This document shows, piece after piece, positions 1-9,474 of a stretch of DNA of 64,000 nucleotides. The stretch is from Cichorium intybus (taxonomy: Eukaryota; Streptophyta; Magnoliopsida; Asterales; Asteraceae), in assembly GCA_023525715.1 (NCBI GenBank), contig CM042015.1:89762250-89826249 (forward strand), read 5' to 3'. How positions within the stretch are numbered: position 1 is the first letter of the stretch; each line of letters starts with the position of its first letter. The position numbers and the translations under genes are program-made. The notes under the pieces are model-generated. The model saw nothing but the letters and a program-made list of their open reading frames with translations. It was not told the origin of the DNA and ran no database searches.

Positions 1-767
1 AACTTTGACTTTGTTTGACAATGACGCGATCAAGCTATTGAATAAGTCCACAAAAGAATTAATAGATAAAAATTTCAAAGTAAATAAATCTAATTTTAAC
101 ATTACTTTTATTAATTTTGTTTATTTTAATTACTTTAATTCACTAATTTTTGCTATTTGTTTACCAGGCTAGACTTAATTTGGAATTGTATCCGGAAGAG
201 ATTAATCAATTGAAAAATAGATATGACTTTCAAAATTCATATTAAAATATATAATATCGAAAACAATTCCAATACATAATTCATATCACGGGTAACAAAT
301 GATGCACAAATACTTGGTGAATTGAAAAAAAAAAAAGACTTCATCTGCTGCACGTAAATATGCAAACTCTATATTAATGTTTACTAGATTTTGTGTAAAT
401 AAATTATATATTATTACTAATTTTTGTTTTTGTTTTTCAATTTTACTTATTATTTTTTATTTAGGTTGGTGGTTCCGATTCTTTCAACGTTGGACCGTTA
501 GATTACGAATCCCAAGTAAATATGCATCACAAGGTTTTTTACTTTATAGTTTGTTCACACCGATTTTATTTATTATTAATTAGCTATCAATTAATTTATT
601 ATTAATTTTTATTAGAGGACAGTGTTTCTGAAATTGGGGAAAATCTAACTCGTTCTACTATTGACAAATCTACATCAATATCCAACATTGTCTCAACTCC
701 ATCAGATTTAAAAAGGAAACTTCATGAAGTGTATTCTGTGGATGATAATGCACAGGAGCCGACATAA
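1..767 (+). pseudogene. RPA1-like (replication protein A large subunit type) 3' end, decayed
   Basis: The window opens inside a coding region. Exon-like blocks with GT-AG borders are 2-79 (TLTLFDNDAIKLLNKSTKEL...), 168 to about 300 (LNLELYPEEINQLKNRYDF, then KIHIKIYNIENNSNT, VTNDAQILGEL), 465-515 (VGGSDSFNVGPLDYESQ) and 618-767 (DSVSEIGENLTRSTID... SDLKRKLHEVYSVDDNAQEPT, stop 765-767). The LFD-D-A..LL and LYP-EI-L patterns and the KIYNIENNS block resemble the C-terminal OB fold of plant RPA1-like proteins, including those carried by Helitrons. It is broken: a frame change near 228 puts a stop at 243-245, and another stop sits at 292-294. RPA1 binds single-stranded DNA in replication. Whether this copy is a host paralogue or Helitron cargo cannot be decided without the upstream part. 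Confidence 0.55.
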
Positions 768-1207
768 AAAACCGCCTTCTGTCAACAACTATCGATGCAG
801 ATAAAAAAAACTTCTTATTCAAAAAATGATTTTTATTATCTTCCGAAAAACAATTTTTTTCTTTCTTTTTAAGTTTGCCAATTTTGACTACCGTCCTAAG
901 GTTTTCCCACAAGCTTTTTTTACTTTGGTACATTACTTTTGATAATTTTAATTATTTTTTCAAGTTGTGGTCCCTTTGTGTGTTGTGTATTAGGGAGTCT
1001 GTATTTTTGTGTGTTTATATATTAGACAAGAAATATTACTTACAAATGGATGTGAACCTTTAACCTGTATAAGCAACACATGTGTGTAAAAATAGCAATG
1101 TACTTTCAATTTTGTTTTTTTATTTAATTTTTTTTGTGTCTTTAAATATGTATGTGTCTCTTTGTGTGTGTGTGTGTGTGTATGTTTGCTGCAATCAGTG
1201 TTATAAT
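768..1207. other. AT-rich spacer
   Basis: No gene is visible. It holds T- and A-rich tracts and a short (TG)n run near 1165-1181. The run and the following 'ttgctgcaatcagtg' recur in variant form near 3880-3912 on the far side of the copia relic, so the two sides are related sequence. Confidence 0.5.
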
Positions 1208-1320
1208 TAATAGAATTTGTGATAAGGCCAAAATTTATTCCCTCTCATTGATAACGGCATATATATAACATAATTACAGACATAATTATAGATGAGCTCC
1301 TCTATAATTATGTCTGTAAG
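1208..1320 (-). repeat. 3' LTR of the degenerate copia (contains a long palindrome)
   Basis: The stretch 'gaatttgtgataaggccaaa' onward matches 3644-3705 with few differences, giving LTR homology of about 70-110 bp. This copy carries an extra 42-bp palindrome (1276-1317) not present in full in the other LTR. Confidence 0.6.
1276..1317. repeat. 42-bp near-perfect palindrome
   Basis: Arm 1276-1292 is the exact reverse complement of arm 1301-1317 (17 bp). The centre 1294-1299 is GAGCTC, itself a palindrome, leaving a single mismatched pair (1293/1300). It lies at the outer edge of the 3' LTR. Confidence 0.9.
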
Positions 1321-1329
1321 CTCGAGGTT

Positions 1330-2560
1330 CATGAATGTTTAGACTGGACCAAAAATCATTAAACAAAACTCGTGGGAGACCCTTCGTGAAGATATCAGCG
1401 AACTGGAATCAGGAGGGCATGCGTAACACCCGAATTTGGCCACGTTGCACTTTTTCACGAACAAAATAAATGTCGATTTCAATATGCTTTGTATGTTGAT
1501 GTTGAATAGGGTTTTGAGAGAGATAGATGGCACTAACGGTGTCACAATACACCTGTGACGTGTGTTTTTGGTGGCATACCATGTTCAAGTAGGAGGTTAC
1601 GCAGCTAACAGATTTTAGCTACGACATTAGCAACCCCTCGGTATTCCACCTCGGCGCTGGAGCGTGAGATAGTAGATTGGCGTTTGGAGGACCAGGAGAC
1701 CAAGTTGTCCCCTAAATAAACCAGTAGCCGGAAGTGGAGTGCCTGTTGTCCAGGCAGGCTGCCTAGTTAGCATCGGTGTAGGCGACGAGGTTGACTGGGG
1801 AGCTTGTGGACATGTGCAATCCCATACGAACGATGCCTTTACCATAACGAATAATGCGTTTGAGAGCATCCCAGTGAGCTGTTTTAGGGGCATGCATGTG
1901 CATGCACACTTGTTGGACATCATAGGATATGTCGGGCCTGGTGAAAGTCAGGTCCTGAAGAGCCCCAGCAAGGCTGCGATAGGTAGAGGGATTATCGATA
2001 AGACTGCTTGCATCACTGCTTAGTTTCCATGCTGTATTGACCGGGGTTTGTACTGGATTCCAGTTCTCCATGTTGTCCCTGGAAATGATGATATCTGAGA
2101 CATATTTTTTCTGAGAAAGAAACATGCCAGTAGCCTCGCGCATGACCGAAATGCCAAGAAATTAGTGTAAGGGCCCAAGGTCTTTCATGGTGAACTCCGA
2201 TGACAGTCGGGTGTACAGAGAAGTAGAAGAGGCGTTGAAGATTATATCGTCCACATAAAGGAGAAGGTATGCTGTATCCTGGTCGTGGCGGTAAAGAAAG
2301 AGATAGTGATCGCATGTGCTATGTTGAAATCCAATAGTGGTAACATAGTTAGTGAAATGCTAGTACCACGTTCGGGGTGCTTGTTTGAGACCGTAAAGAG
2401 AATGCTTCAGCTTGCAAACATGTTTAGGAAGTTTGGAAGACCGAAACCTAAGAGGTTGGTGCATGAACACGGTCATAGAAAGGTGCCCGTGAAGAAAGAC
2501 ATTCTTTACTACTGGACTAAAAATCTCATCGCAATCAACTCCCACCTGTTGTGAGATGGT
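1330..2560 (-). pseudogene. Copia pol relic (reverse transcriptase and RNase H)
   Basis: Reading leftwards on the minus strand: RT pieces at 2360-2540 (FSPVVK, then FLHGHLS, CKLKHSLYGLKQAPRTWY), a YVDD-containing piece in another frame around 2240-2270, then the RT/RNase H linker and RNase H at 1763-2143 (SQKKYVSDII, TPVNTAWKLS, YRSLAGALQDLTFTRPDISY, HWDALKRIIRY, NLVAYTDA), and the tail at 1339-1420 (LFTKGLPRVLFNDF in broken frame). YGLKQAPR-W is diagnostic of copia RT. It cannot make a functional polyprotein. Confidence 0.75.
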
Positions 2561-2599
2561 CCGAGAATGTCGGCAACAGGTGGGCGTGCCGTCGGGTAT

Positions 2600-3521
2600 C
2601 ACTGCTGTGGTGCAGTGGGATAAGGGACGGGTGGAGTAGGCCATGATGATGCATTCCAGGAGTACCATGGGGGCTGTGGGGAGTAGGAAAAACTGCGCCC
2701 ACGTCCGCGTCCCCATCCCCGTCCTCTACCCCTTCCGCCTTGACCCCGCCCTCGATAAGATTGATCCGACTAACCCCGGCCTGAAGACCGTGGCTGCTGC
2801 GACTGAGAATGTGGTCCGCTGTCCTGCTAGTCAGAGGTGGTTGTGTCGGCTACGTGCGCTGCCGAAGCGGTGATGGAGGAAGTGAGGGCGGTTTCAGGTG
2901 GGTTGTGTAACGATTTGCTGGTTTCCTCGAGACAAAGTTTGGAGCGGGCGGTGTAGGAGTCTACCAGTGGAGTGGATTGTTGGAAAAGAGTGGCGATCTG
3001 TCATATTGATCCGAGAGACCGGAGATAAGTTGTATGACAAGCCACTAGTTGTCTACAGGAGCCTCGACATTGGTGAGCTGATCAGAGAGATTTTTAACTT
3101 CTTGACAATAAGCCGCCATGTTGGGAAAGTTTTGGAGCTTGACATTAACGAATTTTTGTTGAAGGTGGAGAGCAAAGGCCGATTTGCTGTCAATGAAGAT
3201 GTTTTCAATGGCCTTCCAAGCGGCAGCGGTGGTTCCCGATGATAGAATGGTGATGAGGAGATCTTTAGAAATCGTCCCGTATATCCATTGTAACACAATG
3301 GTGTCTAGACGTGACCACTGTTCATCGGCTTTAGGATCTTTCTCTTTAGTTGCAGGAGATGAAGCAGGTGGAAGAATATGATCAAGAACTTGGAACGCAC
3401 GACAATGTATCTTGAAAAGTTCAGCCCAAGATGTGTATCGGCTATCGTCGGTTTCAAGGAGAATGGGGATGTAATTCTTGATGTTGGTAACAGTGACTGC
3501 GAGGTGAAGAGGGGCTGCCAT
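2600..3521 (-). pseudogene. Copia gag relic
   Basis: The probable gag ATG is at 3521 (MAAPLHLAVTVTNIKNYIPI...). The gag capsid-like part (SRYTSWAELFKIHCRAFQVLDHI ... WSRLDTIVLQWIYGTISKDLL ... AWKAIENIF ... LQQKFVNVKLQNFPNMAAYCQEVKNLSDQL) is readable to about 3045, where a stop follows VDN. Beyond it the glycine/arginine-rich tail is readable in pieces down to about 2690. This matches plant copia gag proteins of the UBN2/DUF4219 kind. Capsid/nucleocapsid function is inferred from the family. It is not intact. Confidence 0.7.
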
Positions 3522-3638
3522 TAGAGAGCGGTAGAGGTGATCGGAAAAGAAGAAGAACGAGAGTAGAAGGAGAGGGAGGCGATTAGGGTTGTCGCCGATT
3601 AGGGTTGATAATGAGAGACGTGATATCCTCTGATACCA

Positions 3639-3735
3639 TAATAGAATTTGTGATAAGGCCAAAATTGATTCCCTCTCATTGATATCAACATATATATAAC
3701 ATAATTACTGATGACCACCTCTATGTATTACATAA
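3639..3735 (-). repeat. 5' LTR of the degenerate copia
   Basis: It lies directly outside the primer-binding site at 3627-3638. It matches the LTR at 1208-1320 over 'gaatttgtgataaggccaaa' and the following 'ccctctcattgat'. The outer boundary is approximate. Confidence 0.6.
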
Positions 3736-3765
3736 TTTCAAATAATAAATCGCCAGTCTAATAAA

Positions 3766-3990
3766 AATGTAAGTACGTTGCCTTTCATGAGTTAAAAACT
3801 TTTTGGGACCAATTTTGAAAAAAAAAAAACAAAAATACGCAGGGACCAAACATGTAATTTGATTTAAATATGTACATGTGTGTGTGTGTGTGTCTATCTT
3901 TGCTGAAATCAGTGACAAAAATGTAAGTACATTGCCTTTCTTGAGTCAAAAACTTTTTGGGACCTATTTTGAAAAAAAAATAAAAAATAC
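3766..3990. repeat. Tandem direct repeat, period about 153 bp
   Basis: 'aaaaatgtaagtacgttgcc' at 3766 is repeated with small changes at 3919. The following 'aaaaactttttgggacc' and A-run are repeated too. A (TG)n run sits between the copies at about 3880-3892. Confidence 0.8.
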
Positions 3991-4439
3991 TAAGGGGTCG
4001 AAATCGAGACTTTCAATGGTGTCATGACCCTACTCTCTTTACTTGATAAATCCACTCAATAGCAAACTAAAAAAATATTCTAACCGTTCCCAAATCAAAT
4101 TATCATGAGTAAATTTTAATAATAATAAAATTTTAAGGATACGATTATGTTAAATACCCTAGGTTGTAACTAGTACATAGTACCATCAAACAACAAGAAA
4201 ATACAATGGAAAATTAGAAATATTAGTCACCAGTAACTGCCAAGAAAAGGATATGGAGAGATCGAGAGGGTAGTAGATACATCACAAGTTATAACATAAT
4301 AAATGGTGGTTGAAGCGAAAAATCGCGGTCCAACCGGAGAGCGACAATTGATCTAGAATCTACGTGACCGAAACTCAACGAGATCTCGAAGAAATGACGA
4401 CACAAGTGACATAGAGGAGAGTCGTATTAGCGGAGGTCC

Positions 4440-4475
<36 letters not shown>

Positions 4476-5179
4476 TCGTGGGTGTATATCAGGAATGAGT
4501 GTTTCGAGTGTTAGTTTTTTGATTTTTTTAAAATTTTTTGTTTGATTTAGGTCTCGGCATAATTGTTGATACGGTTTAGATATTTAAGCAGTTTTGAAAA
4601 TTCTTTCCTTTCTTTTGATTAAAGGATTTCAAGTATTTTAAAATCTTGATTGATTCTCTTCTTTTTGTGTCTCAATTTCCATCGATCCGACCCATGTTTT
4701 CACGAGCGTTGGCGGGTTCTGGAGTACTCTGAGAGGTGCCATTTATTTTTGTTTAATTCTTCTGAAAAACCATTAATACAAAACTTGGGTTGAGATAGAT
4801 TTCAACGATATCGCGACCTCCTTTTGATTTCTTAATCAAAACAAACAACAATACAGTTTATTTATCTTCTTCCTCAACAACCTTCACCTAAAACTTTCTT
4901 ATTTATTCTTCTCTCATTTTTATACATATTAACTTACTAGGCAAAAACGCTGGGAGGCCATGGCCTCCCCTGGCCCTTTAATAGTTCCACCACTAAATGG
5001 AACTACAATCTCAATAGTGGTAACTGTTTATGATTGTAGGTGATCAGTGATAGTTCTTAGTAGCCTTTATTTGTGAGTAGCCTTTATTTGTGAAGTGGTT
5101 CAGACATTCAATATAAGGTGAATTACACTAACTTATATATCATGTTGACCATGAGTGTTAAGTGTAACTTGTTTAGTAT
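3991..5179. other. Spacer with a poly-T tract and a palindrome
   Basis: No gene is seen. It contains a run of 29 T at 4444-4472, and GGGAGGCCATGGCCTCCC, a perfect 18-bp palindrome, at 4952-4969. The rest is AT-rich without readable coding sequence. Confidence 0.6.
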
Positions 5180-5790
5180 GCTTATATTATGTGATTGGAC
5201 AGACTTGACATGACAAGACCTTTGGGGAAGTGGTTAGTTGGTTAGACAGATTAGACAGACCGGCCATGAAAGCCCTTCCGGGGAAGTGGTCACTCGGGTC
5301 AGACTAGACAAACTGGCCAAGACAAGCCCTTCAGGAGATTGATTAGAAGGAACATGGTCAAGACAACCCTTTAGGGGAATTGGCCAATATCAGAAAGTTG
5401 GTACCAAGTTATGTGATATGTGCTTTAGATTATGTGTTAATAGTTATGTGTGGCATACTATGTGTCAAGTGTGATGTGGTTATTTGTTATGTGATCAGTG
5501 TGACTGTCATGTATGAGATTGATATAATGTGTAAGTTCATTAAGCATTGTGCTTAACCGTTGTTAATTTAACTTTTTCAGGACCCTCCGGGATAAAAGGA
5601 GGGAAGCACTCGATGTGACCGCTCGCTGTCTGAAATTCTCAATTTCCATAGTTTTTATTTTTATATTTAATTGTAACATGGGTTAGATTTCCGCAGTTTA
5701 TCATATTTTTTGAATTTAATCTCTGAATTATTTTTTAAAATAATTTTTAAGTGGATATTATATGTTTTAAAACAAGTTGGGTCGTTACAG
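5180..5790 (+). repeat. Probable solo or truncated Ty3/gypsy-type LTR
   Basis: It holds degenerate repeats of the type 'gacaagaccctttggggaa' and '...aagcccttccggggaagtgg' (5204-5385), a GC-rich block near 5580-5625 (ggaccctccgggataaaagg) and a 3' end 'gttgggtcgttaca' near 5777-5789. This design resembles the gypsy LTRs elsewhere in the window (minisatellite, then an end in ...GTTACA), but sequence identity is low. The 5' end is not found. Confidence 0.4.
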
Positions 5791-5845
5791 ATAATTACAT
5801 TCAAATTTAAGTATTTTTTTAATGATTGTGATTATTAGTGAAATG

Positions 5846-5975
5846 TTAGAACAAACCCTTTAAGAATATAAATAATAATGAAGATAAGGTAACCATTGTC
5901 CGGTTACCAAATTGTTGAAAGTTAACTTTCGTTTTACAATACAAACTTATCGAGGTAAGTAGAAATATACATGAT
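5846..5975. repeat. Dispersed duplicate A (partner of about 7310-7409 plus 7892-7950)
   Basis: 'caaaccctttaagaatataa' near 5855 and the downstream 'aacttatcgaggtaagtaga' recur at about 7311 and 7923 with small changes. In the second copy a MITE splits the segment. The two copies are diverged but collinear. Confidence 0.7.
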
Positions 5976-6011
5976 TGTGAATATTTTATTTGGTTATAAA
6001 ATGTAAGGTAA

Positions 6012-6095
6012 CCGCCACCACCCACCACCACCTCCACTGCCACCGCCACCTAGCTCCATCGCCGCCGCCGCCACCACCCACCACCACTGCCACTA
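6012..6095. repeat. CCACCG/CCACCA-type microsatellite
   Basis: Imperfect repeats of ccacc, ccgcca and caccac units. The minus-strand reading gives a Gly/Val-rich ORF that I regard as an artefact. Confidence 0.85.
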
Positions 6096-7309
6096 GCAAT
6101 AAGTTATAAAGCAAAGTAAAATTAAGCAAAAAAATAAGAAGGGCAAATATGTCATCTTACATGGATTCAATTCCATTTCATACCAACCAAACAGAATATG
6201 GAATTGGCTTCCAATTCCATTTCCTGCCAAACAGAATATGGATTTGGATATCAATTCTTGATAGATTTCAATTCTTTGACATTCCAGTTCTTTCAGAAAC
6301 ATTCTGTGAACAAACGAACTAAATTTCAATCTCAAACCTCCAAAACCTCATCAATGTGGATGACACTGAAGCAGCAGGACTAATTTCTGAGCGATCAAGA
6401 AAACACAAGTGACTCAACCCGATTACCAAGCTTCTCCCAAACCAAAAAGTCAACCTCTTTTATCTATCTTCTTTAAGCTTTACTTGCTTCCTATTCTATT
6501 GATCATGATATGTGAGAATATGTGTGGCGTAAGGGTTTTGGCTAAAATCTTGTTTTGGGGATTTTAGTTTGGTTTTGCTTTATTTCCCTGTTTATCACTT
6601 GTTTGACTGATTGCATGCTTTAACTTTTCCTACGTTGTGTTCTTTTATTGTTTCAAGATTCTGATCAGTGGTCGATATGAAGATCAATTTGAGGTTTTTG
6701 AAGCGGAATGTTAACTAATTTGATTTCAATCGGTAACTATTTCTTTAGTTGGTATGATTTGAACGGGGGAAACTCTTCTCTTTATATGAATGTGGGGTTT
6801 TATGTTTGATTTAGTTTATGACTTATTAACTTGATTCCAAGTTTGTGAATACGCAGTTAAGATATTTGGGGGGTTCTTATTCCATTTTTGGCTATGTTAT
6901 TCCTGCATTATAATTCTTTCAACAAAAAACAATATTTTCGCTTTTAATTATGAAAATTATTTTAGGTAAGGAGTATTGAAGAGGGGTTCGGAGGCTCATG
7001 GCACTGTGCAACTATAATCGATAGTAAAAACCAAGTAAATCCCAAATTCCAAGGTGACAAGAATCCATCAAAGTTTTTTAAAAATCGTGGCAGAATAAGG
7101 TCAGTATCACTGTATCACCTTGGATTACTTGTAATTTAAATGCCTTCAATATGAATAATGTGTGGATATGTTTCATGAGGATGCATAGTGGGAAGGTGTT
7201 GGTTTTCTTATCATGATGATGATTCAGATGAAAGATCCATTTAATGCTGCGGTAAAACCATTAAAAATGGTAAATGTTATGGTTTTTATGTCATTTTACC
7301 AATGTTATA
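6096..7309. other. Spacer, no gene recognised
   Basis: AT-rich, non-coding in appearance. A short inverted/direct repeat cluster at about 6165-6260 repeats 'caaacagaatatgga' three times with 'ccaattcc' blocks, which gives a possible hairpin. Nothing else is supported. Confidence 0.4.
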
Positions 7310-7409
7310 ACAAACCCTTTAAGAATATAAAATAGTGATGAAGTTATGGTAATTGATAGCACGATTTTGATATTTGTGTTAGGTTGCAAAATTACCAAAT
7401 ACCTCCGAG

Positions 7410-7891
7410 CAATGTTTTAAAAACCAGGTTGACCCGGCCGGTCGAACCGGTTGGACCGTGAACCAGTGAAGAGAGTGAGTCAATTATGACCGGGTTCTTG
7501 CTAATTTCCGACTCGGATTGAACCGGCCGGCTTTCTCAAAAAACCGGTTGGACCGGTGACCCGGAACTGGGTTGACCCGGCGGTTGAACAAAAAGTTAGA
7601 ATTTGGCTTTTAAGAACTTGGTTAAAGAGTGCAAGACTTAAACTTTTAAAATTAGTCAACCATTAGTTCATCAAATTTAGTAAATATTTCTTATAAAAAC
7701 TTGACAAAATATGTGTTTTGGTACCAAAAAGATGAAATTACATTGTTTATATTTTATAGATATATAATTATGTTGAAAAATATAAAATATATGGAAATTA
7801 TAAAAACCGGGTTGAATCGACGGTTGAACCGGTTGACCCGTGACCCGATCATCACACAGAGTCAACTAAAAACCCGGGTTTTGAAACATTG
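7410..7891. mobile_element. hAT- or Mutator-type MITE (CCGGTT-rich)
   Basis: Imperfect terminal inverted repeats start CAATGTTTTAAAAACC at 7410 and mirror GGGTTTTGAAACATTG ending at 7891. Subterminal DNA is rich in accggttgacccg-like motifs in both orientations. Flanks carry CTCCGAG at 7403-7409 and 7894-7900, the identical core of a probable 8-9-bp target site duplication. There is no coding capacity. The 482-bp length fits a non-autonomous element. Confidence 0.75.
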
Positions 7892-7950
7892 GTCTCCGAG
7901 TCAATTTTCTTTTTACAAGGTAAACTTATTGAGGTAAGTAGACATGTACG

Positions 7951-8288
7951 TGAATGTCTTAAAAACCTTCTTATAATAGTGCATATCTATCTTTGAAATT
8001 CTTGCAAAATTACCGTAATACATAGACAAATAAAACACTTTGTTATATTTTCATTCAGCACAAAAAATTTGATGGCTCGATTCTGTACTTTGCCAACAAT
8101 TTGCTTTTTGCAACTAAAACAAGCAATGAAGCATTAATCAGAAAATGCTCAAATTCAAAACCCCATGGGGTAACAAATTTATATGCATTTAGGACGCCTT
8201 AACAATGTCTAGTCTAAACATGATTCAAAACAGTTAACATAATCACTATCAAACCCATCACCAAGCTCCAGACCTTCATAAAAAACCA
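7951..8288. other. 3' flank of F-box copy 1
   Basis: No separate gene. The stretch nearest the gene (about 8225-8288) still shows the pattern of the exon-2 tail of the other F-box copies on the minus strand (leucine/aspartate-rich remnant), now beyond the stop. Confidence 0.5.
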
Positions 8289-9420
8289 TCAGGACTCCAT
8301 ATTTGATGGAATAACGAAACCTTTAGCTTTCAAACGAGACAAAACCTACCAACACAGCAATACAAGTGAGAAGACAATGTCTAAAGCACTAAAGCTAATG
8401 ATCATATGATTTTTACATAGATATAAAAAGTCAAAGTCAAAGTCAAAGTCAAAGGAATTTTACATCGGAACAGAAACCCCCACATTTGAGCTCCTTGACA
8501 TGGGAAAGGTTTAGAATATAAATTTTAAGCATCTCTTCTTCCTCTTCTTTACCCGTTGATTCCCAAATCCCGAGCTTACAATAATCTAAGTTAGCTTCGA
8601 TTAAAGAAGACACATTTACCAACAAAAGCTTTTTTAACTCTAGAACACCTTGGATTGTTAGCGATAAAATATTAGGAGCATTGATTTCAAGAATACGGGG
8701 AAAAGCATTAATATATGGAACCATGTAGCATCCATTGAACACCAAGTTCTTAACGCTCTTTGAAGTAATATGCAGCCGCCTGTAACCATAACAATACTTC
8801 AACACCAAAGTTTCCAAGAGAGGACTACCGGATAATATGTTTTCAATCAAATCTTCATCCAATTTCACTTCGAAAATACACAACCTTCTAAGATTTTTCC
8901 AAATAATTGCCCCAGTTGGATTCAATACACATGTGTCTAATGTCAGATCAGTAAGACATGTGTTGATGTAGAATTCATGATATAGCAGAAACCCAGCTCC
9001 CTGTTTTACATCCCTTAATACTAAATTAAGCTCTTTTACGTCACAACTTATAGCATAACGAACAAACTCGTTGATTTGCAATTCAGATTGATTATCATAT
9101 CTGGTAGACAATTCGAATTTTTTGAGCTTCAGTTGGCGATATTGAAGTAGGGTATTGCTGACGAATGAAATGAAATACGACGGCTGATAATTATCATTAC
9201 TGAAAATGAGAGAATGAACCCAAGTCCAAAGATCTGTCCATCGCTTGGAGAGAGTACTTGTTCTAATGGCGTCTTTTGTGTAGGGTAGACGAGAGAGGAT
9301 ATCAACAAGCAAGCAATCTGGCAACGCACTTATTCGATCTTCTCCCCCCTCCTCCGCGATTTCTTCGGACTTTATCCGTTTTGTGGCAATTTGATTTTGA
9401 CCTTCTTTCACAATTTCCAT
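8289..9420 (-). CDS. F-box/LRR protein, copy 1 (two exons, C-terminally shortened)
   Basis: Exon 1 is 9420-8464 and exon 2 is 8345-8289 (intron GT at 8463, AG at 8346, phase 0), giving about 337 residues. I chose the ATG at 9420 (MEIVKEGQNQ) because the two paralogues start at the same motif and the context gccgccATGg is strong; the open frame upstream begins with TTG only. The F-box spans residues about 28-68 (DRISALPDCLLVDILSRLP ... LSKRW). Leucine-rich blocks follow (CLTDLTLDTCVLNP, LVLKYCYGYRRLHITSKSVK, LEINAPNILSLTI, VKELKCGGFCSD). F-box proteins join SKP1-cullin E3 ubiquitin ligases and recruit targets; the target is unknown here. Exon 2 reads VLSRLKAKGFVIPSNMES then stops, whereas the paralogues continue about 30 residues. 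The intron starts next to a (GACTTT)n run. Confidence 0.8.
8427..8455. repeat. (AAAGTC)n microsatellite in the F-box intron
   Basis: About four to five copies of aaagtc sit a few bases inside the 5' end of the copy 1 intron (minus strand gactttgacttt). The paralogous introns lack it. Confidence 0.85.
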
Positions 9421-9474
9421 GGCGGCAACAAACTCTCGCCGCTTTCCCACAAGAAACTTTGCGACAAAACTCAA

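Larger units (their letters stand above)
1208..3735 (-). mobile_element. Degenerate Ty1/copia retrotransposon with short LTRs and internal deletion
   Basis: This is a minus-strand copia relic. Its 5' LTR lies at the high-coordinate end (3639 to about 3735), followed by an initiator-Met tRNA primer site (3627-3638, read TGGTATCAGAGG), a gag relic, a reverse transcriptase/RNase H relic and the 3' LTR (about 1208-1320). Gag runs directly into RT near 2540-2560, so protease, integrase and the start of RT are deleted. A second deletion joins FSPVVK to the later block FLHGHLS within RT. Frameshifts and stops are many. The outer LTR ends and a TSD could not be fixed. Confidence 0.75.

Noticed and set aside
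8449..9474. Start of F-box copy 1 at 9474
   Set aside because: That codon is TTG. The ATG at 9420 matches the start of both paralogues and has better context.
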